Origin: Pleurotus ostreatus/Saccharomyces cerevisiae fusant
Lineage: Eukaryota > Opisthokonta
Length of the DNA stretch: 15,374 nucleotides
Assembly: GCA_024196135.1 (NCBI GenBank)
Contig: JAMQCK010000813.1
Span: 1 to 15,374 of the forward strand
Reading direction: 5' to 3'
Shown: piece by piece, positions 1 to 8,842 of the stretch
How positions within the stretch are numbered: position 1 is the first letter of the stretch
Layout: each line of letters starts with the position of its first letter
Notes under the pieces: generated by a model
The model's database searches: none
Seen by the model: only the letters and a program-made list of their open reading frames with translations
Told to the model about the DNA's origin: nothing
Translations under genes and position numbers: made by a program

Positions 1-1323
1 GTCATGACGCGCAGGGACTTGGCGAAGTCGAGGGCCGTGGAGGCGTCAAGGCCGCGTGTGGAGTTGTCCCAGGACTGAACGCGCGCGCGAGTGGCCATCA
101 TCTCGGCGATGCTGACGCGCTTGCGCTCGCCGCCGGAGACGCCGCGGACAAACTCATCGCCGACGAGGGTGTTCTTGGTGTGCGAGATGTTGAGCATCTT
201 GAGTAGCGTGTCCTGGACCTCTTCCTCGAACTGCTTGCGCGTGACGCCCGGCTGGCGACCCGCAGGACCCGGCGTCTTGGTCGAAAGCGCGAATTGCAGA
301 GTCTGCCCGACGGTGAGAGTAGGGATGTGACGGTCATCTGCAAGGCGTGAGCTTGAGGTTGATGACGGCAGAGAAACACCACTTACCCTCCTCGTTGTAC
401 ACGACCTCGCCCTTGTACATCTTCGCCATCTCGTTGGCGTCGATGCCGGCGTAGAGAACGTTGCCAGAGACGCGGGCGTACTCTCCGCGCTCGTTGGCGA
501 TGGTCTTCAAGAACGTAGAGCAGCCAGAACCAGGAGCGCCGAGAACCAGGCACATTTCGCCAGGCTTCAGGACACCAGACGAGCTGAACGGATGCATGAG
601 TCCCCCAACCAAGCATGCACGTCTCGGAAACCTACCTGTGCAAAATGGTCTTGTATTCCTTCTTCTGGGGCATGAAAGGCTTGATAGCCTGCATGATCCA
701 GAAGAGAGGCGCGAGAAAGAATCCGATAATCGCATCTGAAGAAATTCGTGAGCCTCGGCGCCACAAAACACACATCCCAACTTACCTGCGAGAGTAGGCA
801 CGTAGATCTAAGAAGCACTGTTGAGAACCAAGAAAAGACTCGTCCCACCTCACCCACTCACCTTGCTTCCTGCGCCTCCAAGCACGTCCACCTGGAGGTC
901 TTCCCACACGACGCCAACATGCTGCCGCAGAAGATCAGATGAGGTTCGATAACGAACGACGGAAAACGAGAAACAAACCTTGTGCTTGATGCCAGCCGCC
1001 GCGTTCGCGTCGTTCGAGGAGCTCAGGTACTCGCGGAGGTCAAAGCGCTCCGGTTCGACTTTGCCCTTCTCCGGGTCGTCACTGTTGCTGCCTTCTACTG
1101 TGGCGGTCTTCACACTGTCCTGGTCCTTATCCTTCGTAGAGTGCTGCGTCATCCGCCGCTCCAGGACGTGGAACTGGTTCTCCGCCTGGGCGACATCGAC
1201 ATGGCTATCGTCGACTATCTCTATCGTCGCATCGCCGTCCCCAGAACGCGGGGCGGCCTGCTCGTGCTCGGTCGCGCGCATTTCGTCGTAGAGCGTGACC
1301 GCGTCTGCCGGGCTGTCCGACAT
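1..1323 (-). CDS. PDR-type (ABCG) ABC transporter, N-terminal part, truncated by window edge
   Basis: This is the start of a fungal pleiotropic-drug-resistance transporter, a plasma-membrane ATP-driven efflux pump of the ABCG family. Exons on the minus strand are 1323-979, 921-862, 807-786, 735-636, 583-387 and 337-<1. All introns are GT-AG and the phases agree. About 352 residues are visible. Residues 1-115 are a hydrophilic, acidic, probably cytosolic tail. Next comes the PDR N-terminal stretch with the segment IIGFFLAPLFWIMQAIKPF. The Walker A motif GAPGSGCST lies near residues 191-199, with Cys in place of the usual Lys, which is normal for the degenerate first nucleotide-binding domain of fungal PDR pumps. 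The ABC signature VSGGERKRVSIAEMM is near 308-322, followed by DNSTRGLDASTALDF. The membrane domains and second ATPase half lie beyond the left edge. Family assignment is secure; the substrate cannot be told. Confidence 0.93.
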
Positions 1324-3345
1324 GGACGACTTGTGCTACGTACGGAAGCGGTGTGAGGGCGAGGGAGCGTGCAGTGTGCGTGCGAGTGCAGCGTCCTCGC
1401 CTGCCAGCCCCTCCCTTCTTATAAGAGGTGCGGCGCCCGAAATGAGCCTAAATTTATTTTTCTTACAAATGGCCGCCAAGCCCGATTCTGCGGGTGTCAA
1501 CCGGGGCATTCGTGCTTCTCTTTGTAAACCGCTGGAGTTACAGTAAGAATCCGGCTCGGGGGTTCTTTCTTTTGTAATCTATATTGATTCGCCGTTGATG
1601 CCATTGGTTTGAGGGTAGGAGATGTGGGTCCACTGGCTATGAGCTCGCTCTGATAGGTGCCCGGCCAGCGAGGGGCAGGCCGGTGAAGAGTGCGGGGAAA
1701 AGAAAGATCCGATCGCTATTTGATCACATCAGTTGGGCCCGGTGCCGTGTCGGCGGCCGCCTGCCACCAAATCTCCGCCTCACTCGAGGCTGACTGGAGG
1801 TGACTGCTTGAGTTAACTGGTCAGTAAGCTGGTGGTTGGGGGCGTGGTGGGGCCCTTGTTCGCTCCTAGACCTTCCAGATGAACTTCCGTGTAAGTTTGC
1901 TTGTCGTTGGGCTTTCAGCAAGCCACGCAGCCTCCTTACAGCGCGAACATGCTGGAAACCATATGCAGAAACCCTTCTACCTTTTACGAACAATACATTA
2001 GTTCGTGGGAAGGCCCTTACTGATGAACAGTCACCTCGAGTCATCGCTAGAAACGTGTCGAAAGCGTCCGATTCGGGACACGGGTCTCCGCTGGATGCTT
2101 GCCGTGCGACCACTTCGTGGCCACTGGCGAGGACGTTTCTCTTTCCTCTCGCCTTCATCGCCGTATTCGTCGCAGCGCAGCCCGGTGAGACAGTAAGGTT
2201 GTGTCGGAACAGGCCAGATGGCGGCATATGAGTAATCAGCCTCCTTTGCGACAACGTCAAGCCTCAAGGCGTCACCTAGCCTCGCCACTCCTACAAATGC
2301 TCGTACGTAGATACCGTATCAGTCGAGCTCGAAGCGAGGCGACATGAGGAGGTAGAAGCACAGAACTCCGTCAATCGCCGTTGAATGCCCCGAGTCGGAA
2401 GGGAACCGTCGGTCCAAATGTCTCTGCGGAGCCCATAGATCTGGTTGACATTTAATATTCCAGAAAAAGATATAATAGAATGCCTCCAATCAGGTCGCAA
2501 GACTACACGGCTGCGTGGTCCTTTGGTATTTTTCAGTGAGCCTACGACATCTGCCTTTCAGTGTTGTGCATTATCTATATTATGATGTTCTCGTACCCAG
2601 ATTTTAGATAACGCGAGAAACAGGCGGAATTCAGCTGTGAGGACCGCATGGAGCCCTCCGCCGACGCGGTGCCGCGTTTCGGCGAGCACGTGAAGAGCTG
2701 CCCCGAACGCCACATATTCGGACTTGTACTTCGGACGCGCGACGGCACAAGCACGCGTGAAGTTCCACCGATGTACACTAAGCACCGTCCTTGGAGTAGA
2801 GACTTTGAGGGTATAAGTAAGGATGAAGACTTACTTCAAATATACTCTTATCTTCCATTGGGTTGGTCGAGTCAGTGTAATGGTGAACGAAGGTTGATCA
2901 TCGTGGGAAATATGAACCATCGGCCTGATCTCTCCCTTTGTCTCGCGCGACCAAGCACAAGAAGGCGCATCTCCGTCGTCCGCTGGACGGGAGGTACTAG
3001 GAGCTATATTCAACGTCAATATGCACCCACCTGTAAGGCTCGACCGCCAGCGGGCACACCAATATGCGTGCCGGCCTCGTCATCAATGCGATCGGCCAGA
3101 GCACGAAGACCAGGACGACGATCTCCCCAACGCCTTGCGACTCTGCATCCTCGTGCCCATTCTCTATCTTGCATGCTCTCTTGGCAACTCCTTTGCTTTT
3201 CCTTGTGGTCTGGGTGCAAGATTTCTTCGATACTTCAGTACTTTTCTGCCCTTCCTATTGGCCCTTGGCGCGCTACTACGTATGTGGTCCATCCTGAGCT
3301 GTTGGGATTGCCAGTAATTACTATCGCTTCGCATAGTCCTGTACA
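1324..3345. other. Intergenic region with no supported gene
   Basis: About 2 kb separates the ABC transporter start from the transposase-like gene. Several open frames exist, the longest being 2648-3349 plus and 1724-2260 minus. None shows a recognisable motif, consistent codon bias or a coherent splice pattern. The left part should hold the promoter of the ABC transporter. The right part, about 3140-3345, is rich in pyrimidine tracts and may hold the promoter and 5' leader of the next gene. I looked for terminal inverted repeats matching the far side of the transposase gene and found none by eye. Confidence 0.6.
1418..1425 (-). promoter_or_regulatory. TATA-like box of the ABC transporter gene
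   Basis: The minus strand reads CTTATAAG about 95-100 bp upstream of the ATG at 1323. A second AT-rich patch lies at about 1450-1470. The distance suits a fungal core promoter with a short leader. This rests on motif and position only. Confidence 0.4.
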
Positions 3346-3444
3346 ATGAGCACACTATCACAAACCTCGTCAGAAACAAGATCCCTCGGCGATCCAGTCT
3401 AATCATTACCGTCATCGGTGCTGGCCCTCATCCTGTAACTATGC
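3346..3444 (+). other. Probable 5' coding region of the transposase-like gene, interrupted by one frame break
   Basis: An ATG at 3346 opens MSTLSQTSSETRSLGDPV and then meets TAA at 3400-3402. Immediately after, in a frame offset by one base, the sequence reads LIITVIGAGPHPVTMR up to the donor at 3445. It joins in phase with the next exon. That offset frame has a TAA just upstream at about 3308 and no ATG before 3441. The second part looks like the first beta hairpin of a ubiquitin-like fold, so the natural reading is that translation once began at 3346 and one base was lost near 3400. This may be a real lesion, an assembly error or an alternative start. If the ATG at 3441 is used instead, the first beta strand is missing. 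Confidence 0.5.
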
Positions 3445-6400
3445 GTAAGTTCGCCGCTCATCCGTGCTTCGCACAGAGAACTACATTCTCTTTCCAGGCA
3501 TCAAGATTACGGACACAGTCGAGGATCTCCTTCTCGCCTTGCGCAGGCAGCACCGCATCGCTTCGCTTCGAAAGATACGTCAATCAATTCTATTCCCGCC
3601 GGTATCGCGCCAGCCGCTCGATAATGCCGCAAACCTCGTCGACGTTGGTGTTCGGGATTTGTCAATTCTTTATCTGCGCCACTTTGTTCTTGGTGGCGCT
3701 TCACAGCACGGTATGTCTTGTTTTCGTTGATGAGATTTCAACGGTTTACGGTTTACAACAGAAGCAGATACCAGCGATGGACTGGACGAGGCGGCAGGCC
3801 CATCGACAAGACATGCGAAGCGTAGGCGCAGGGATAGAGAAGACATGCGCACCGATGGTACGTCCTCAAAGCCTGTTTACAGGCTGCCTCCGCGGCGCTA
3901 CTTGCCTTGTATTGACACGCTTTTCAGTGTGGAAATTCGACTCTGCTTCATTGCTTTATACCTGTTTAGTTTGTCCCGGGTTTCGAAAGCACGATGAACG
4001 ACATATCTCCTCGCACGAAGCCAGTACAGCACATAAACGGTGTCTCAAAGCGCACGACCAAGCGATCATTCAAAGCCCCGAAAACATCGCCGGACCTTCG
4101 AAGATTCCGCTTTCAGAGACGCCAGGCAACACTTTTAACATCTCCGACGATGGAAAACTCGGCAGGCTTGGCCGCGTCATGCGCCAGATGGACCTTCAGG
4201 ATTTCTCAGAGTCTCCCGTGTTCCCATCCCGTACCGGCTCGCGCGAGCAATCCCCTGCCTTCCTAGATTGGAACGACCCTCAGCTACACAACACTGGCCC
4301 ACAAATCAGCGACGGGACAACGGATCTGGATGAGGAGCGCCTGTACGGCTTGGTCTACAATAAAATTGGAGTCGACAATGTCTTGCCCGGCTCAAGCGAT
4401 GGCTCGGCCGATGGAGAGCTTGATGATTTCGATTCTGAGGGGGAGGGACCTTCGCTAGCTCGTGAGGCAGTACTAGATGAGATGGCGGGTCCTTCGCAGC
4501 CAGAGGATTCGAGTAGCGCCAACGAGTCGAAATGGTTCCCTTGGCCAAGTCGATTGGTGAGTGTATTTCCGTATCAATCCCATTGGGGTGCTGACAATGT
4601 CCAGACGTACATATACGATGTCCTACGGAATGTACCGCGCTGCGCATTTTCGCGAAAACAGATTGGTGCCGTGCGCTGGGCAATGTCCGCTGCGGGGCTT
4701 GCGGAGACCCCGCCATCAGACACGAAGATGGATAGCGTCGATCGCGATCTTCAGGAGAAGTGCGGTATCCGCTCTCTGCGATACGAAGGGAAGCTCGGGC
4801 ATGTTTACTACGTGAATGATCTGGCTGGAATTGTGGCGCAGGTGGGCTTCCTCGTCTTTTTGGGCTTCAACTATCAGAAACTCACCGAAGATACATAGGA
4901 AATGGCGAATCCAAATGTGCGACCACATCTGCATTTCCTACCTGAAGATTCCTCGCCAAAGATCTCCGAGGCGTGGCAGGCAGAGCGCTGGCTCCATGAA
5001 CAGGATCCGCGACTCGCAACCCAGATGGAACGCGTAGGACAACAGGACTACTACGTCTTTGAGCCCGCACTTCTGCGCGGCACTCGGGATGACACACCTG
5101 CAGAAGCGCTCGTGTACATGCCTACACGCTGGTTCGTCCGAGGCAGCTCTGTCTATGCACGTGCCTGGCAACTCTATGCAACAACCTCTTCGGATAATCA
5201 GCGAGGCTGGATCGTAGATACGCGGCGAGTCATTGACATCGAGAGCTCGCAGTTATTGCTGTCTTTTCCTGAGCTAGTTAAAGGCCATCTTGCGCACTCA
5301 GTCCCCGATCCGCGGGTCATTTTCGGTGCGTATCTGCATCTGTCGTATCTTTGCGCCACTCAAGGAGCAAATACAGGTCGATGCGATGAGGATTCGATCG
5401 TTCGGCCATGGGATCCGTCGTTCAGCGACCCAAAGATTGGAAATCCTTGGCGACAGAAGGCGCAAGGCCATCGCTGCGTCTCACTCCCTGTCTGGCTCTA
5501 CTGCGACGACACTTCCGGCAATGTTTCGAAGCGCTGGAATAAGCACAACTCTTTTCTTTTCACCGCAGCTGGCCTTCCTCGCTGTCAAGTTCACAAAGAA
5601 TCCAGTATACATTTCCTCTCGACATCCAACATCGCTCCGCCCCTCGAAATGCTTGATGGTATTGTTGAGCAACTTGAGTACGTCCCACCATTAAGATCTC
5701 GCTTGCGAAGCTAACCTTGATGTGCAGGAAAGCACAGGAGATGGGAATATGGGCTTGGGATTGGGCTCATCAACAGCTCGTCCTCGTCATCGTCTCGGTC
5801 CTTGCTATGCTCGGAGATAACCCGATGCAGAGTGAATTTTCATGCCACATCGGGTTCATGGGGCGCTTGTTCTGTCGTGTTTGCTGGGCTAGTCGAGGTG
5901 CCGCTCACGAGGAGACGGAAGGCGCAGATGTAGACGATGGAGAAGTGGGTGAAGCAGCGGCAGCCAGCGGACGCGGGAAGAAGAGGGAAACACTGCATGA
6001 GATGATCCAGCGTCTTAATGCATTTATCTCAGTACGTTTCTTCATGCTTTGTACCGAAAGCGCCCCATTTACTGATGCCGATTATAGAAATCTCGTCCAC
6101 GAACCCGCGATGAGACCATGAGCATCCTGCGCTCTCAATTTGAGACAGCCTTGATCTTGGGCGGAAAAGCGGACTACGAACGTCAAAGGACAGTGAAGGG
6201 GATCAAGGACGTCTTCATGGAGCACTTCGTCGAGCGCCTTTTCTACGTGAATAGGAAAGGCGGTGGGTCGAAGGCATTCAAGGAAAAGGAGATCGCACGC
6301 CTCAGAGCAGCCCTGCCGGCCAATCCCTATAGCCCGGTCTGGCGTATTCGTGGTAGGCAGCTAGTCCCCTCACGCATGGCTGATCTAACCAATGTATAAC

Positions 6401-8096
6401 ACAGATTTCGACCCCCACTCCGACACGCCAGTCGAGATACTTCATGTCATTCTTCTCGGATTCGTGAAGTACTTCTGGCGCGATACGTTGGCCCGCCTCA
6501 ATAAAAGCCAGCTCGAGACGCTCAAGACCCGCATCTCATCGTTTGACGTCCGCGGACTGGGCGTCTCCCCCCTCTCGGGCGAGAGACTGGTCACTTATGG
6601 CCGCTCATTGACTGGCTCCGACTTCCGCGTCATTGCACAGATTGCGCCGTTCGTGCTTCAAGGCCTCATGAAGCAGGACAACATCAATGTCTGGTGCGCG
6701 CTAAGCTTGATCGTGACTTCAGTTTGGCAGCCTGAGATTGAAGACATGTCGGTCTATCTTGTGAGTCTTGCCGAGTTATCATATGAGCGCTGTATATTGA
6801 CTGTATGCCCTAGCCAGACCTCGACGCTGCAATCACCAACTTCATGGACCGTGTATGCGTTTTGACACCGCAGTGGTTCAATAAGCCCAAGTTCCACGTT
6901 CTCCTCCACCTACCAGACCACATCCGACGCTTTGGCCCCGCGATGCTGTTTGCCACCGAAGGGTTTGAATCATTCAACGCAGTAATCCGGGAGGCAAGCG
7001 TCCACAGCAACCGGCACGCACCCTCTCGTGATATCGCTGCCCAGATGGCGCGCAGAAATCGAGTGCGCCATCTACTCAGTGGAGGTTTATTCTTACTGCA
7101 GCCATCGAAGTCAAACGCTCGCGCGAAAAAGACTCCCACTAGGAATGAATCTTCCGCTGGTGGAGAGAGAGAGACGCTCAGCATTTCACCGTGGTCTGAA
7201 TTATCGCCAGAAGATCTCGATAGGAGCCGATGGCGCTCTGCCTCTACCGACCCTCGTCAGCTGCTTGAGAATGGCGCTTTTGGTATGCGTGTCTTGGATC
7301 TACCGGATCCACCTCATGACGAGGCAATGCAAGCAGGTACGAGTGCGATATCTCTCCGCAGATTTGCTAGCTTACTTTATTTGCGCAGGTGCATGCTCTC
7401 AAGTCTCGGCCATCGCCTTACCGTGGCGCAGGACACTGCTCGGATGCGCTGGTGTGGCAAGTCCCTCACACACGCTCTCTACCGATCTATTCAGGTCATG
7501 CGAGACTGTCGTACTCAGCGATGGGAGTACGGTAAAGGGAGGCGACTGGGTGCTATTCTGCACGTCAGCGGACGGCAAGAAGCCACAAAAGGTCGGCCGT
7601 ATCGAGGAGATTCTTCTGGTCTCTCCAGCATCGTCAGGTCGCTCTCAGGTGCAGAGTCTCCTCTGCATTCAGCAAGCGATTTTTGGCGATGTTCACGAGT
7701 CCTACCACATGCGACGCATCGAGCCTCTCAACCTTCAGTTTGCCGCAGTCATCCCTGCCGACGTGAGTAGTTTGCTTCGCTTCTTTGCCATACTGACCAT
7801 GCTGTTAGTGGACTTGCATGCACGTCAATGTGCAGCATAACTGTCTCAACAACCCTTGCACAGTTACGAAGTCCCGTATTCAGCGGCAAGAAGGCGAAGT
7901 GGCGGCCGAACGAGGAGATGAAATCACACACCGCGGCAATATGTCTGATTTCCTTCTGAACTCAGCACAAATGCGCAATGCTGCTGCTATACGACCATTT
8001 CAGCCTCGCCTTCAGACTCTCAATCGCTCAGATGTCATCCGTGATGCTGCAATTACCGAGTTGCAGAAGGGGAAGGGAACTGGTATACCCGAGTAG
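3441..8096 (+). CDS. CACTA/Plavaka-like DDE transposase-related protein with ubiquitin-like N-terminus and C2H2 finger
   Basis: Thirteen exons: 3441-3444, 3498-3710, 3762-3857, 3928-4556, 4605-4841, 4899-5325, 5377-5677, 5728-6031, 6088-6352, 6405-6760, 6814-7336, 7389-7762, 7809-8096. All introns are GT-AG, 46-70 nt, phases consistent, giving about 1338 residues counted from 3441. Residues 1-67 resemble the later part of a ubiquitin fold and end LVDVGVRDLSILYLRHFVLGG. A basic patch KRRRRDR near 92-98 is a likely nuclear signal. C117, C120, H134 and H140 form a C2H2-like finger. The probable catalytic core has D579/D580 in LYCDDTSGNVSKRWNKHNS, D666 in GDNPMQSE, then FCRVC (685-688). Later come FDPHSDTPVEILHVILLG and KPKFHVLLHLPDHIRRFG, and E996 in ATEGFESFN. 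This order parallels the CMC (CACTA/Plavaka) DDE transposases. The C-terminus has GGDWVLF...VGRIEEIL and a C/H-rich WTCMHVNVQHNC...C knot. Segment 7389-7490 is the least certain. No element ends were found, so it may be a domesticated or degraded copy. Confidence 0.8.
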
Positions 8097-8255
8097 ACGT
8101 TGTATTGCCGAAACCTCTCAAATTCTGATGATAATCCAATCGAAACAGAAAGACTGAAGCGCAGAGTCTTAGAATATCATCTTTGGAGTGATTTTGTGAT
8201 AGTCTGCCTCATTCATTTGACAGCCCCGCAGAGGAAATCCAGCGGACGGAGGAGG

Positions 8256-8285
8256 GTCACGGTTGAACTCACACGTGACCGTGAC
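8256..8285. repeat. Short inverted repeat around a CACGTG core
   Basis: GTCACGGT at 8256-8263 is exactly mirrored by ACCGTGAC at 8278-8285, with a 14-base spacer. GGTCACG/CGTGACC offers an overlapping alternative pairing. The spacer side contains CACGTGAC, an E-box-like site bound by bHLH factors in fungi. It could be a protein-binding palindrome or a subterminal repeat of the adjacent element. Chance is also possible. Confidence 0.4.
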
Positions 8286-8774
8286 ATCGTCCATATCGGA
8301 ACGTCGTTGGCATGCGCGCGCGTTGCTGTCTGCTGCCACCACCACCTCTCCACTGCTTCGGCGGCCCTGCTTCATCCTTTGTCGCTCTTGGCGCCCCTCT
8401 GTAATAGCAAATATCACTCAGCCACCAGGATTGGAATGGAGACCCTTTCGAGCTCGGTCAACCGGAAACTGAAAAATTTCCTCTTCGTTGCGGTCCTTCC
8501 TCCTTTCCGTCGGCTCGGGCCTTTGCGTGCGCTGTCTGGCCCTCAAATTTATATTTGGTCGTTGCAAGTTCGACCTTAAAGCGCCAAGTGGCGGTATCGG
8601 CAATCCAGTCATGGTGAGGCGGATCTTTTCGTTGCTCGCGACCTCGCGCCGACCCTGTCCAAGGCAAGCGCCACCAATTTGTTGCTCCGCGATGCACCCG
8701 ATGCCATGGGCACCTCAAGCTCCCGGTCACTGCGCCGTCCCCAAGGCGCCCGGCTATCCAGCCGCCTGTCATGG

Positions 8775-8782
8775 CTTAAAAG
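8775..8782 (+). promoter_or_regulatory. TATA-like box of the unknown gene at 8843
   Basis: CTTAAAAG lies about 61 bp upstream of the ATG at 8843, at a distance fitting a core promoter with a short leader. Motif and spacing are the only support. Confidence 0.35.
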
Positions 8783-8842
8783 GTGCGCGTTAAAGTCTTC
8801 CTGCAGTCAATCCATCTGAGACGCACCCCTCGAGCATCCATC

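Larger units (their letters stand above)
8097..8842. other. Intergenic region between transposase-like gene and downstream gene
   Basis: This 746-bp stretch holds the 3' flank of the transposase-like gene and the upstream region of the next gene on the same strand. The only structure I see is the inverted repeat at 8256-8285, listed separately, and a C/T-rich leader-like tract around 8310-8400. No convincing reading frame, tRNA or terminal repeat of the transposase was visible. Confidence 0.6.

Noticed and set aside
1868..1930. Plus-strand LLDLPDEL followed by GTAAGT...TTTCAG, resembling the start of an F-box gene
   Set aside because: After splicing the frame lacks the F-box helices and stops within about 30 codons. 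No upstream start supports it.
1724..2260. Minus-strand open frame of 178 codons
   Set aside because: No motif, biased toward Arg/Ser/Gln as expected from non-coding GC-rich DNA, and no splice logic.
3016..3219. Minus-strand hydrophobic stretch (GEIVVLVFVLWPIALMTRP) ending at a GTGGGT donor, like a membrane-protein exon
   Set aside because: No partner exon found on either side, and one short hydrophobic run can arise by chance.
2648..3349. Plus-strand open frame of 233 codons upstream of the transposase-like gene
   Set aside because: The residue mix changes abruptly along its length, no domain is visible, and it overlaps the likely promoter and leader.
3441..8096. Assignment to the KDZ transposase group
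   Set aside because: The motif order (YCDDTSGN, GDNPMQSE, FCRVC, DTPVEILH, FATEGFESFN) reads closer to CACTA/Plavaka than to KDZ. I could not run a profile search, so KDZ is not formally excluded.
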